Source: Sporomusa termitida (GTDB taxonomy: Bacteria; Bacillota; Negativicutes; Sporomusales; Sporomusaceae). Taken from it: a stretch of DNA of 64,000 bases. This document shows positions 18,851 to 27,686 of this stretch, in pieces. The DNA lies in contig NZ_CP036259.1 of the NCBI RefSeq assembly GCF_007641255.1, positions 1,178,001 to 1,242,000 on the forward strand, written 5' to 3'. The notes under the pieces are model-generated. The model saw nothing but the letters and a program-made list of their open reading frames with translations. It was not told where the DNA came from and did no database searches. The position numbers were made by a program, and so were the translations under genes. Within the stretch, counting starts at the first letter, position 1; every line of letters starts with the position of its first letter.

Positions 18851-19729
18851 TTGAACCATAAAAATCCGATTGAAGTGATCGGATATAGCGCCCACAATAT
18901 CTTTGACAAATTTGGCAGGCTTTTGCTGGCCAAAGGTGCACCCCTGAATCGTCTGCTTATTCAGCGTCTGGAAAGGCGAAAGATTTTTTTTCAAATGGTA
19001 CCGCAAAAAGGCGCCGGCAATCATGCTGCCACCCATCTCAGTCTGGGAATTCAGGATACCCGGTTTCAGGTACCGGGACAGCTGGATAAAAAATTTGAAA
19101 GATTTGACACAGAGGCAGTGGCACTTGCCTCTAAATATTTAAATCTCTTGCTGGCGGACCTGATGGAGGATCCTTTTTTAAGCAACAATTTGAAGATCCT
19201 GGCCCATGGCCGGCGAGCCACCTATTCACATTCTATTAATGTCGCCTTACTTTCCATTACTATTGCTCAAAAACTGAGCTTAGCAAACGCTAAACTGCGT
19301 GAACTTGCACTCGGCGCATTGTATCATGATTTAGGAAAAATGTTGTTGCCCAAATCGGTTTTGGATGAGAATGAGACGCTTTGCGAAGGTCAGTGTGAAC
19401 TCTATCAACAACATACTCAGTTGGGCAGTGAGCTGCTGGCAGCCGATAAATTGCCCAAAAGCATATATCTGGTTGCCCTGCAACATCATGAAAAATATGA
19501 CGGCAATGGCTATCTTTATGGCCTTGCTGGTGACAAAATACATTTCAATGCCGCTATTGTCGCGGTAGCTGATGCTTTCGACCATTTTACAACAGCTGCC
19601 CTGCAAAACCCGGTTCTTGCGGTGGATGAAGCGCTTCATAAAATCTTCACCAGCAAGGGAATTGACTATCACCCCCTGGTTGTAGAACAACTTGAGAAAC
19701 TGTTCATCAAACTTTCTTTGCCTTCTTAA
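18851..19729 (+). CDS. HD-GYP-type domain protein
   Basis: A C-terminal HD-GYP-like domain is visible: HGRRATYSHSINVA, the metal pair YHDLGKML, and HHEKYDGNGYLYGL where the third motif position differs slightly from GYP. Such domains hydrolyse c-di-GMP, though activity here is not proven. The N-terminal 100 residues are a small unassigned region. I prefer the TTG at 18851 because AAAGGA lies about 11 bases upstream; an ATG at 18743 is in frame and would add 36 residues. It follows the PucR-type regulator by about 160 bases. Confidence 0.8.
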   Translation: MNHKNPIEVIGYSAHNIFDKFGRLLLAKGAPLNRLLIQRLERRKIFFQMVPQKGAGNHAATHLSLGIQDTRFQVPGQLDKKFERFDTEAVALASKYLNLLLADLMEDPFLSNNLKILAHGRRATYSHSINVALLSITIAQKLSLANAKLRELALGALYHDLGKMLLPKSVLDENETLCEGQCELYQQHTQLGSELLAADKLPKSIYLVALQHHEKYDGNGYLYGLAGDKIHFNAAIVAVADAFDHFTTAALQNPVLAVDEALHKIFTSKGIDYHPLVVEQLEKLFIKLSLPS

Positions 19730-19796
19730 ACTGACAGAGTTTTTTGAGAGCTTTACCGGTAAGGCGAGGCAGTAAATTTTGTATAAAAAAGAATGA

Positions 19797-19857
19797 AAAA
19801 TCTTCCTTACTGACAAGAATAAAATGCATTCTATTCTTGTTTAGAAAGGAAGATTTC
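19797..19857. repeat. Long interrupted hairpin
   Basis: Two nested arms pair: AAATCTTCCTT with AAGGAAGATTT outside, and ACAAGAATA with TATTCTTGT inside, around a short loop. The 368-base gap to marR otherwise holds only the marR promoter. It has no long T-run and could be a small mobile hairpin or an RNA structure. Confidence 0.65.
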
Positions 19858-20012
19858 TATGTTAACAGACTGTAAAGGTCCAGCTGGAGAACTCTAAAAA
19901 GCCAGGCTCAATTGTCAATACTTCTGATTCTCGATCTAAAAGAGGCGGCTTAGCGCACGTCAGTCCGTGCTTATATTATCAGAATATAAACATGCGCCGG
20001 TCAGGAGGTGGC

Positions 20013-20064
20013 TTGACTTTTACACACAACCGGATTATACTTAGCTTTAATTTACGTATACAAA
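20013..20064 (+). promoter_or_regulatory. marR promoter with probable operator
   Basis: TTGACT (20013-20018) and TATACT (20036-20041) are spaced by 17 bases. Right after the expected start point, TTTACGTATACAAA (20051-20064) matches boxes found again downstream of the gene, which suggests autoregulation. Confidence 0.7.
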
Positions 20065-20097
20065 CAATTTGAAGTAATAAGTGTAACGGAGGAAAAT

Positions 20098-20520
20098 ATG
20101 CTCCCAATTTTTGATAGTATCTGTATCCTGCTTGCTAAAGCGGAGCAAAAGCATAATCAGTTTGCCAAAGAAATCCTTAACCAAAAAATTGGTATTACAC
20201 CTGTACAGATGATGGTTCTATATACACTCTATAAAGGCGACGGCATTAGTCTTTCGGAGTTAGGAAAACGGTGTTACTTAGACAGTTCTACACTTACTGG
20301 CCTTATTGATCGCATGGAAAGTTCAAAATTGGTTTATAGGGCAGATTCGCCGGAAGATCGCCGTGCATACCATGTTTTTTTGACAGAGAAAGCTATTGCC
20401 CTGAAGGATTCAGTGATGGAGGTCTTAAATATAGTCCGCACTGAAATGCTCAAGGAGTGTACGGCGGAAGAAATAATCGTGTTTGAGAAAGTGCTGCGAA
20501 AAATTTACCAGACTTTATAA
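20098..20520 (+). CDS. MarR-family transcriptional regulator
   Basis: The 140-residue protein has the MarR winged-helix layout: the recognition helix lies in SLSELGKRCYLDSSTLTGLI and the wing contains DRMESSKLVYRADSPEDRRA, the classic D..D.R motif. It begins with an ATG 5 bases after GGAGGA. Repeated TACGYATAC boxes occur before and after the gene, so it probably binds them. The regulated downstream gene seems to have been lost by rearrangement. Its ligand is unknown. Confidence 0.9.
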   Translation: MLPIFDSICILLAKAEQKHNQFAKEILNQKIGITPVQMMVLYTLYKGDGISLSELGKRCYLDSSTLTGLIDRMESSKLVYRADSPEDRRAYHVFLTEKAIALKDSVMEVLNIVRTEMLKECTAEEIIVFEKVLRKIYQTL

Positions 20521-20592
20521 TCGGTAGCGGCAAACATTTTTTCAAAAAGGGTATTGAAAATATTCCGCGGATGTATTATGCTGATACTATAA

Positions 20593-20780
20593 ATTACGCA
20601 TACAAAATATTTGCTAATAAAAAAAGCAAATAAAAAAATTTATAAATTTACTACGTATGCTTAATATCCGGAAGGCTATATTCTGGCTCAAGGGTTTTCA
20701 GTCAGCACAAGCATTCATTTTTACCAGGAAGGGGCAAAATTTGACATATGATACGTATGCGTAATATAAGTATACAAACA
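20593..20780 (+). promoter_or_regulatory. MarR-type operator boxes and promoter of a lost gene
   Basis: Related boxes are seen at 20593-20606 (ATTACGCATACAAA), 20652-20660 (TACGTATGC) and 20751-20780 (ATACGTATGCGTAA then GTATACAAAC). A promoter, TTGACA at 20741 with TATAAG at 20765, embraces the third box in its spacer. This is a typical layout for repression by steric block. Confidence 0.6.
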
Positions 20781-20801
20781 AAGGAAAGAGAGGTGAATCC
20801 C

Positions 20802-20906
20802 ATGATTACAACTTTAATCGGGTTAATATCTTTCGACTTTGCGATGCTGATAGCCGCTGAGGACTATATTAAACGTCTCCCCCATATTAACATTAACTTT
20901 TATTAG
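20802..20906 (+). CDS. 34-residue ORF behind the MarR-type promoter
   Basis: A short frame with a good GAGAGGTG ribosome site encodes MITTLIGLISFDFAMLI and then a polar tail, ending at TAG. The first half looks like a membrane segment. It may be the surviving start of a longer gene cut by the rearrangement that brought in the adjacent sir2 fragment. I do not recognise it. Confidence 0.4.
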   Translation: MITTLIGLISFDFAMLIAAEDYIKRLPHININFY

Positions 20907-20916
20907 TCATTTTTAA

Positions 20917-21049
20917 CGATGAATTCTACTTTTTCTATCAGTGGCGCATAGCAAAGCTAGGGGAGGTTGCGCCTAATCAAGGCCACCAGGCGCTTGCTGC
21001 ATTACAGCAAAAAGGGAATATGGTCATAATAACGCAAAATGTAGACGGT
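20917..21049 (+). pseudogene. Displaced 133-bp fragment of the Sir2 gene
   Basis: The sequence aligns without gaps to 27884-28016 inside the intact Sir2 gene, with roughly five to seven mismatches. It begins and ends inside codons of that gene and has no start. It encodes EFYFFYQWRIAKLGEVAPNQ and on to TQNVDG before diverging. Confidence 0.9.
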
Positions 21050-21116
21050 GTTAGTAAGAGCTAGAGCTACAAGTTCAGCATCAGCGCACTGCCAGCCGCC
21101 AGGCCGATGGGGGCGC

Positions 21117-22862
21117 CTACAGCCTAAAACTAACTGTGAACTTCGTCCCGTTCGCCGCAGTCCTGACATCGATCCTGGCGCCATGACGGTCAGCGATGCG
21201 GTAGCAGACTGCCAGACCAAGTCCGGTTCCATTAGCCTTGGTTGTCAGGAAAGGCGTACCTAATTTGTCCAGTACCTCCGGCGGTATCCCCGGGCCACTG
21301 TTACTGATACTCAGCACCACGTTGTTACTTTTAACACCGGTTTCGATTATCAGCGCCTTGCCAGGGTCCATGGCCTCGAAGCCATTACGGGCCAAGTTCA
21401 GGAGAAGCTGGCGGATTTCCTTTTCATCCATTCTGAAACTGGGAATAAGGCTCATATTTATTTTTAGTTTATGCCCGGTGCGCAGCGCTTCGGCTTGTAT
21501 GAGCGGTTGCAGGGCATTTATAATATCGTTCAAATTATGCAATTTCAGCTCGATTGTCCTGTTTTTTGCCAAAGATAAAAAGTCGGTTATGATGGCGTTG
21601 GCGCGGTCGAGTTCCTCAATCATTGTTGCAAATTGTTCGTGGTATTTATCAATTTCCGCTTTGCGCTGGAACATCTGCAGGTAGCCGCGCACCGTAGTTA
21701 ATGGGTTGCGGACTTCATGGCCAATTGCTGCTGCCATCTCACCGACAGTGTTCAGGCGATCAAGCCGCTGCAGTTCGGTTTCCAGCTTTTTTCTTTCCGT
21801 GATGTCCTCTGATACTGTTAACAAAGATTCTACTTGCCCCTGCTCGTCCAATTCCGGAATGACCTGAACCCGGAAATCCTTGCTTTCGCCAGTGGCGTTT
21901 GGGTGCTGGGTCTCAAATTCTACTACCGCGCGGGTATGGAGGGCTTGGTTGAATTGTTTCTGCCACAGCCGGTAAATATCCTCCGGGATACCAATATCTC
22001 TCCAGGTTTTCCCTTTGAGCAGCTCAATGTTGAAGCCCAGATTGTTTTCCCACTGAGGAGAAACATAGAGATAGCGAGATTCCTTATCATGCCGCGTTAT
22101 TGCCATGGGGATATTCTCGATAAGCGTCCGGTACTTGCGTTCGCTGCGTTTCAGTTCTTCCGTCCGTTCTGCCACGAGCTTTTCAAGATTATTGCGGTGA
22201 TGGTACAGCGCTTCGGATAAGAGGCGATGCTTCTCCTCGCTCGCCCGGAGTGCCGCTTCGGCCTGAACCTGGACAATGATGTCCGCCGCCTGACCAGCCA
22301 GCAGATCGACATAATACAAGTTAAACTCATCTTGCCCAATGGTCTGCCGGTAGTGGGTGTTCAGCATTCCCGCAAGCCGTCCTTCCCGGCTGATCAGCGG
22401 TGTGGACTGAACTGCCATTACCCCCGCCTCCAGTAAGACAGCAAGGGCGGCGGTGCCGGTGAAAATAGGGCTTTTACGCACATCCTCGACAATCACCCGC
22501 TGCCGCTGCACACACGCAGCGCCGCAGGACGCCTCACGCCCGCTGCGGTGAGGATAAACGTTGGCAAAAAAATCCAGGAAAGGCGGCTGAAAGCCTTTAT
22601 GGACGATTATTTTGAGCATACCGGACTGCTCATCGAACAACTGAATGTTGCCCATATCGGCCCTGGACAATGTAATCGCCGTATTGAGAATTTCCGCCAT
22701 TACCTCTTTCAGATTATGCGGGCCAACCGGACGGGTATTGAGTTCGTAAAGAGATCTAATTGCTGCAAATTCAGAAGGTTGCTGTTTGTGCGATTTATGC
22801 GAAAGTATTGCCTGGTTTAGTCTGCGGAATTTTCTTCCCTGTATAGTGCTTTCTTTGCTCAA
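21117..22862 (-). CDS. GAF-PAS sensor histidine kinase
   Basis: The 581-residue kinase has a GAF-type domain at about residues 55-205, a helical linker, a PAS domain at about 245-355, and a HisKA domain with the phosphoacceptor in IGHEVRNPLTT near residue 387. The HATPase domain has N (LLLNLARNGFEA), G1 (SNSGPGIPPE) and G2 (GTGLGLAVCYR) boxes. No membrane segment is evident, so it is probably cytoplasmic. The layout resembles the KinA-like PAS kinases of spore formers. No response regulator is adjacent, so it is an orphan kinase. Confidence 0.9.
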   Translation of the reverse strand: MSKESTIQGRKFRRLNQAILSHKSHKQQPSEFAAIRSLYELNTRPVGPHNLKEVMAEILNTAITLSRADMGNIQLFDEQSGMLKIIVHKGFQPPFLDFFANVYPHRSGREASCGAACVQRQRVIVEDVRKSPIFTGTAALAVLLEAGVMAVQSTPLISREGRLAGMLNTHYRQTIGQDEFNLYYVDLLAGQAADIIVQVQAEAALRASEEKHRLLSEALYHHRNNLEKLVAERTEELKRSERKYRTLIENIPMAITRHDKESRYLYVSPQWENNLGFNIELLKGKTWRDIGIPEDIYRLWQKQFNQALHTRAVVEFETQHPNATGESKDFRVQVIPELDEQGQVESLLTVSEDITERKKLETELQRLDRLNTVGEMAAAIGHEVRNPLTTVRGYLQMFQRKAEIDKYHEQFATMIEELDRANAIITDFLSLAKNRTIELKLHNLNDIINALQPLIQAEALRTGHKLKINMSLIPSFRMDEKEIRQLLLNLARNGFEAMDPGKALIIETGVKSNNVVLSISNSGPGIPPEVLDKLGTPFLTTKANGTGLGLAVCYRIADRHGARIDVRTAANGTKFTVSFRL

Positions 22863-23162
22863 ATCTAATCATCTCCAATGTATCCGCCAATTTCCATAAT
22901 TAACCTTGAAAATATTCGATTTTAACCACTATTTTCCCTTTGCCAAGATTGCTTTCTTTGTCTGCTTGACTGAAACAATGCCGGCCTTGAGAACTTTTGC
23001 TTTGCAAGATGGGTGCCAGAGTAAGGGGATTTGTTTTTTTGCCTGTTTATATTATAATGAAACCATTGACCTGCAATTTTTGAATAGGGCATTTGCGGGC
23101 TGAGGTTGGTTTTGCAGGCGGTTTGGGCTGTAAAGTCACCGCTGAGAGGAAGGAAGTAACAA
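22863..23162. other. Divergent intergenic region
   Basis: This 300-base gap separates the minus-strand kinase from the plus-strand GntR gene. A TATATTATAATG stretch near 23048-23059 could hold the -10 box for the GntR gene. Nothing else is recognised. Confidence 0.4.
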
Positions 23163-23873
23163 GTGCGGTTAAATGGCGATAAAGGTATTCCATTATATTA
23201 TCAATTAAAGAAAATCATCCGGGATAAGATCGAAGCTGGTATATGGTCTGCTGGCGAGCAGATCCCGAATGAAATGCAGCTTGTCGATGTGTATCAGGTA
23301 AGCCGGGCCACTGTACGTCAGGCGGTTCTGGATTTAGTCCGGGAAGGAATTTTAATCCGGAAAAAAGGGGTAGGGACCTTTGTTTCCAGACCTAAGCTGG
23401 CCGGAGATTTAACCATAAATTTTTATTATCCTGAAGAATTTGGCACCAAACATGTCCCGCTGAGCAGCCATATTATTGACCCTCCTGCCTGGGTTGCCAA
23501 ACAGCTGCAGACCGGGCCCGGGATGAAGGTCTACGAAATTATTCGTTTAAGGCTGTTTACTGAGGAACCGGCTGCGGTGGAAACATTGTATTTACCTATT
23601 GAGGTTTTTCCTGACTTGTTGCAGGCCAACTTGGCAGAACGGATCTATGATTTACTTGCCGCACATTTCGGGATAACCATTTCTAAATTCATTTCCTATG
23701 TCGAGCCCGTTTTATTGAATGCCTATGAGGCATCATGGTTACAGGCAAGCCAGAACCAACCGGCGTTAAAAATCATAAAGATAGGCTTGAATCAGCAAGA
23801 TAGCCCTTTTGTGGTCACGGAGAGTGTTTTTCGCGGAGATCGTTATAAACTCTCATTTAACCATGCTGAATAG
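23163..23873 (+). CDS. GntR/HutC-family transcriptional regulator
   Basis: The 236-residue protein has the N-terminal GntR winged helix (GIPLYYQLKKIIRDKI, then VSRATVRQAVLDLVREGIL, then KKGVGTFVS) and a C-terminal UTRA-type ligand domain. The GTG start follows GAGGAAGGAAG. It lies directly upstream of, and in the same direction as, a lyase and Dcu transporter pair whose promoter carries a large inverted repeat, so it most likely controls them. The UTRA domain suggests that a small carboxylic or amino compound is the inducer. Confidence 0.9.
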   Translation: MRLNGDKGIPLYYQLKKIIRDKIEAGIWSAGEQIPNEMQLVDVYQVSRATVRQAVLDLVREGILIRKKGVGTFVSRPKLAGDLTINFYYPEEFGTKHVPLSSHIIDPPAWVAKQLQTGPGMKVYEIIRLRLFTEEPAAVETLYLPIEVFPDLLQANLAERIYDLLAAHFGITISKFISYVEPVLLNAYEASWLQASQNQPALKIIKIGLNQQDSPFVVTESVFRGDRYKLSFNHAE

Positions 23874-23910
23874 CCGGCTTATTTTTGCCGCCTGTTTCAT
23901 AAAAATATAA

Positions 23911-23980
23911 TTGACAGACCCAAAATGTATGTTATAATCTATTTATTGAATATGTACGGACATAGTGACATACGTACATA
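23911..23980 (+). promoter_or_regulatory. Promoter and GntR-type operator of the lyase operon
   Basis: TTGACA (23911-23916) and TATAAT (23933-23938) are spaced by 16 bases. A perfect inverted repeat TATGTACG...CGTACATA at 23951-23980 covers the start region, and two ACATA repeats lie inside it. Confidence 0.75.
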
Positions 23981-24063
23981 AAAGCTTGAAATTCTATCTA
24001 AAATTATATTGGCTAATAGTCTGATGCAACAAAACAATAAAGCATAAACAACTGGGCTGTATA

Positions 24064-24112
24064 TTAACAAAGCCGTTATTTTGCCTGCCAGAGCAAATAA
24101 CGGCTTTGTTAA
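24064..24112 (+). terminator. Leader hairpin before the lyase gene
   Basis: A stem of about 20 bp (AACAAAGCCGTTATTTTGC paired with its inverse, one bulge) lies between the promoter and the lyase gene. T-rich sequence follows but no clean T-run. It may be an attenuator. Confidence 0.5.
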
Positions 24113-24202
24113 TAATTGTTATTAGGGAAGAATGGTACTAAATCAGTTTCTATACAAAGCGGATTTAGGACTTTCTAAAAATATTACAAGGAGAATGGTA
24201 CT

Positions 24203-25693
24203 ATGAGAGAAAGAATTAAAGAACAGCCGGCCCCCGAAATCATTGAATATTTATTCAAACCAGGCATCAGTAATGATATGGAAAGGTCTTATGCCACTAT
24301 TTTAGCGGTTAATGCCGCTCATGTCATCATGTTGATGGAAGAAAAAATTATTACCCGTGATGTTTGCCAAAAAATACTGGCTGTGACCAAAGCAATGGCC
24401 TTGGCCGGAAAGCCCGAATTTGAGATCAATTATAACCTTGAAGATCTATATTTCAATATGGAAGCTTATCTGATCAAGGCAGTTGGCCTGGAGGTAGGGG
24501 GACAGCAGCATACCGGGCGCAGTCGCAATGATATGATTGCCACGATTATCAGGATGGACAGCCGGGATTATTTTTTGAAGATTTGCAGTATGGTTAACGG
24601 GTTGCGTGCGGCATTACTTGCTTTCGCCCAAGAACATGCCAGTGTTGTCATGTCCGGGTACACCCATTTGCAGCCCTCGGAACCGATTACCATGGGGCAT
24701 TATTTTGCGGCGATACTGTACGCACTGGACCGGGATTATCAGCGTATTATCAATGCCTATGGCCGGTTGAACATTTGCCCCCTCGGCTCAGGCGCAATGG
24801 CATCAACCTCCTTTAAGATTAACCGCGAAACAACGGCTCAACTTCTGGGGTTTGATGACTATATGGGTAATTCGCTGGATGGTGTTGCATCCCGTGATTA
24901 TGTTCTGGAAATTGAAGCAGCCTTTGGCATCATGATGAACAATCTAAGCCGTATGGCGCATGACCTGTATCTTTGGTCCACACCGGAATACGGTTATATT
25001 GAAGTTGGCGGCTCGGTAGCTGCCTGCAGTAGCATTATGCCGCAGAAAAAAAATCCTATGACTTTAGAACATATCAAAGCAAAAGCCGCGCATGTGGAGG
25101 CCTTTTTTGTTTCCGCTTTTAGCGCCTTAAAAAATACGCCGTTTACTCATGCCCGGGATATTAGCTGTGAAGCTGTGAGTTACTATTATCCGGCGTTAAA
25201 GGAGGTTGAGGCGGCCGTCCAGCTGGCGACGGTTACGATAAAAACAATTAAGGTCAATCAAGAAATCATGCTGGAGCGGGCGAAAAATAATTTTTGCACC
25301 GTAACAGAACTTGCGAATTATTTAGTTCGCTATGAAGGTATTTCTTTTCGTGCCGCCCATGAAGTAGTCGCCGAAATCGTTGCCTACATGCTTGAACATA
25401 AAAAGTCCTCGGAAGATATCAGTCCAGAGATTTTAGCTGAGATTGCACTAAACTCCCTGGGTCTGAGAACGACCCTCACAAAAGAACAAATCGCCAATGC
25501 ACTGAACCCGGTACTGAACGCCCGCGCCAAAGATGTTGCCGGCGGCCCTGCTCCCCGGGAGGTTGAAAAACAGCTGGTTAAGCTGTCAGCTTTGCTGGCG
25601 CGTGACCAAAAAGAATTAGCCGCTCAGACTGAAAGAGTTGCCCTGGCCAAAATCGCACTGCAAGCCAAAGTCGACGATATTGCCGGCAACTGA
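24203..25693 (+). CDS. Argininosuccinate lyase-like enzyme (fumarase/aspartase superfamily)
   Basis: The 496-residue protein has the superfamily's three conserved blocks: HTGRSRNDM near residue 102, YTHLQPSEPITMGHY near 152, and the signature GSVAACSSIMPQKKNPM near 270. These enzymes split N-substituted aspartates into fumarate and an amine. It is not in an arginine operon. It sits before a Dcu dicarboxylate carrier and behind a GntR regulator, which suggests a catabolic C-N lyase rather than arginine synthesis. In the usual enzyme the tail differs, and the C-terminal 60 residues here are rich in Ala and Lys. The substrate is unknown. Confidence 0.85.
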   Translation: MRERIKEQPAPEIIEYLFKPGISNDMERSYATILAVNAAHVIMLMEEKIITRDVCQKILAVTKAMALAGKPEFEINYNLEDLYFNMEAYLIKAVGLEVGGQQHTGRSRNDMIATIIRMDSRDYFLKICSMVNGLRAALLAFAQEHASVVMSGYTHLQPSEPITMGHYFAAILYALDRDYQRIINAYGRLNICPLGSGAMASTSFKINRETTAQLLGFDDYMGNSLDGVASRDYVLEIEAAFGIMMNNLSRMAHDLYLWSTPEYGYIEVGGSVAACSSIMPQKKNPMTLEHIKAKAAHVEAFFVSAFSALKNTPFTHARDISCEAVSYYYPALKEVEAAVQLATVTIKTIKVNQEIMLERAKNNFCTVTELANYLVRYEGISFRAAHEVVAEIVAYMLEHKKSSEDISPEILAEIALNSLGLRTTLTKEQIANALNPVLNARAKDVAGGPAPREVEKQLVKLSALLARDQKELAAQTERVALAKIALQAKVDDIAGN

Positions 25694-25749
25694 CAGGAAG
25701 CTGCGAATGCTCAGCCAAGCCCTTAATTGATATTGGAGGTGGACTGTTT

Positions 25750-27072
25750 ATGTTCTTTTTGGAGTTTGCCATTGTACTTATTGTCATGCTTATTGGGGCC
25801 CAGTACGGTGGGATATTCTTTGGTATGGCCGGGGGTGTCGGGTTAGCAGTATTGGTGTTTGTCTTTAAACTTGCTCCGGCTTCACCGCCGATTGCTGTCA
25901 TGCTGATCATTCTGTCGGTTGTTGTTGCCGCCAGTACCCTGGAAGCTGCCGGTGGTATGCAGGTGCTTATTAAAAAAGCGGAAGCATTGCTGCGGAAAAA
26001 CCCCAGCAGAATTACCTTTTTTTCGCCGTTAATCGCCTGGGTATTTACCTTCATGTCCGGCACCGGGAATGTTTTATACAATGTTCTGCCGGTCATTGCG
26101 GAAGTGGCCCGCGAGGCCAAAATCCGTCCGGAAAGGCCAATTTCCATTGCCGTCATTGCTTCTCAGCATGCTGTGGTTGCTTCGCCGATTTCCGCGGCGA
26201 CGGTGGCGTTGGCGAGTATGCTGGCACCACAGGGTGTTACATTAACGCAAATCATGGTAATTGCCATACCGGCGACACTCATTGGTATCATGGCGGGGGC
26301 TCTGGTCGTCAACCGGATGGGCAGGGAACTGGAGGACGATCCGGTTTATCTTGAAAAAATGGCAAAGGGACTGATCCCGGTATTAACGGCTCAGGAACAA
26401 GGGGCAATTGCCAATACAAAAGAGGCAAAATTATCGGTTGTTATTTTCCTGATAGGAGCGGTCCTCGTTGTTTTGTTAGGCACGTTCTCCTGGCTGAGAC
26501 CTGATGTTGTGAATGCTGCCGGCAAAGTGAGCAAACTGAATATGACTAATGCCATTGAGATTGTCATGCTGTCTATCTCGGCATTAATGGTTGTAACGTG
26601 TAAAGTCGATGTGAATAAAATCATCTCAGGTTCTGTTTTTAAAAACGGGATGCTGGGTGTGGTCAGTGTATTTGGTCTGGCATGGATGAGTGACACCTTG
26701 CTTGTCAACAATATGGATATGATTAAGAATTCAGTACAGGAAGTGGTAAAAGCACAGCCCTTGTTGTTTGCTTTTGCGCTGTTTGTGGCCTCTGCGATTA
26801 CCCATAGTCAGGGAGCTACCGTAGCAGCATTAGTTCCGTTGGGAATTGCGTTAGGGGTTTCCGGCTTAACCATAACAGCAATGTTTCCGGCCGTATGCGG
26901 CTATTTTATTATTCCCAGTACAGGTGTTTTGCTGGCCGGTGTTGCCTTTGACCGGACAGGCACAACAAAAATCGGCAAATATGTCGTCAATCATAGTTAT
27001 ATGGTTCCAGGCCTGGTTGCGACAATCGTCGGCGTTATTACCGGGTTTGTCATACTCCGCATTTTTTTCTAA
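25750..27072 (+). CDS. DcuA/DcuB-family C4-dicarboxylate transporter
   Basis: The 440-residue membrane protein matches anaerobic Dcu carriers along its length: the N-terminal GAQYGGIFFGMAGGVGLAVL, the IRPERPISIAVIASQ loop and the FDRTGTTKIGKYVVNHS segment near the C-terminus. These carriers exchange fumarate, malate or aspartate for succinate. It lies 57 bases after the lyase gene with a TTGGAGG site. The pair would import a dicarboxylate-type substrate or export the fumarate or succinate formed. Confidence 0.9.
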   Translation: MFFLEFAIVLIVMLIGAQYGGIFFGMAGGVGLAVLVFVFKLAPASPPIAVMLIILSVVVAASTLEAAGGMQVLIKKAEALLRKNPSRITFFSPLIAWVFTFMSGTGNVLYNVLPVIAEVAREAKIRPERPISIAVIASQHAVVASPISAATVALASMLAPQGVTLTQIMVIAIPATLIGIMAGALVVNRMGRELEDDPVYLEKMAKGLIPVLTAQEQGAIANTKEAKLSVVIFLIGAVLVVLLGTFSWLRPDVVNAAGKVSKLNMTNAIEIVMLSISALMVVTCKVDVNKIISGSVFKNGMLGVVSVFGLAWMSDTLLVNNMDMIKNSVQEVVKAQPLLFAFALFVASAITHSQGATVAALVPLGIALGVSGLTITAMFPAVCGYFIIPSTGVLLAGVAFDRTGTTKIGKYVVNHSYMVPGLVATIVGVITGFVILRIFF

Positions 27073-27114
27073 GGTGCATTTTAAATTTATCATTCAGTAA
27101 TTTGAATTAGGCAA

Positions 27115-27186
27115 AAATCCTGCGATTTATTTTTAAAAGATTGCAGGATTTTTGTGCTTTTTTGGGAAAGTATTGGATATAGTGCC
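27115..27186. repeat. 72-bp dispersed repeat, copy 1
   Basis: The sequence contains an AAATCCTGC...GCAGGATTT hairpin followed by TTTTTGGGAA and TATTGG. A second copy of equal length lies at 32308-32379. It also stands at the end of the Dcu gene and could terminate its transcript. Confidence 0.75.
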
Positions 27187-27314
27187 GAGCAGGGAGCTTA
27201 GTTTCGGTGAATTTCATGGTGCCGCGAGAGATGCTCCAATTAGTCATTTTTAACAGGCAAGGGAACTGAAATAATGTTATTATAATAAGCAAGGATAAAT
27301 AAAGAGGTGTAGTA

Positions 27315-27626
27315 ATGAGTGAATTGAACTTCGCTAAAAAGCGTCTTGAAGAAATATATCAGGATTTAGAGTCCAAAACCTTGTTTGATGTGGATACTAC
27401 GATCGCTTTAATTGAAGAGTTGGAAAAATTATGGTTGGGTCAACAACCAGCGGCGGCAGTACCGTCTACCCTGCTGTTTAACGAGGATTCGTCTTTGCCT
27501 GGTAAATCTTGCCGTGACCTGCTTGAATGTGCCAGAGGTTTGCGGAGAGAACAAATACAACACTTACCGGCCTTTAGAGAAATATTTGCGTTGAGAGCTT
27601 CTCTTTACAGGTATCAGTCGATGTAG
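27315..27626 (+). CDS. Hypothetical protein, 103 residues
   Basis: This small soluble protein is mostly helical and acidic at its N-terminus (AKKRLEEIYQDLES, IALIEELEKLWLG). The ATG follows AAAGAGGTG. It precedes the Sir2 gene by about 60 bases in the same direction and may be co-transcribed. I recognise no family or motif. Confidence 0.6.
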   Translation: MSELNFAKKRLEEIYQDLESKTLFDVDTTIALIEELEKLWLGQQPAAAVPSTLLFNEDSSLPGKSCRDLLECARGLRREQIQHLPAFREIFALRASLYRYQSM

Positions 27627-27686
27627 GGCCGATACATTTAACGGGCTGTATTTTGCTAGAATCAAACCAGGCAGGGGGGAGAGCAG

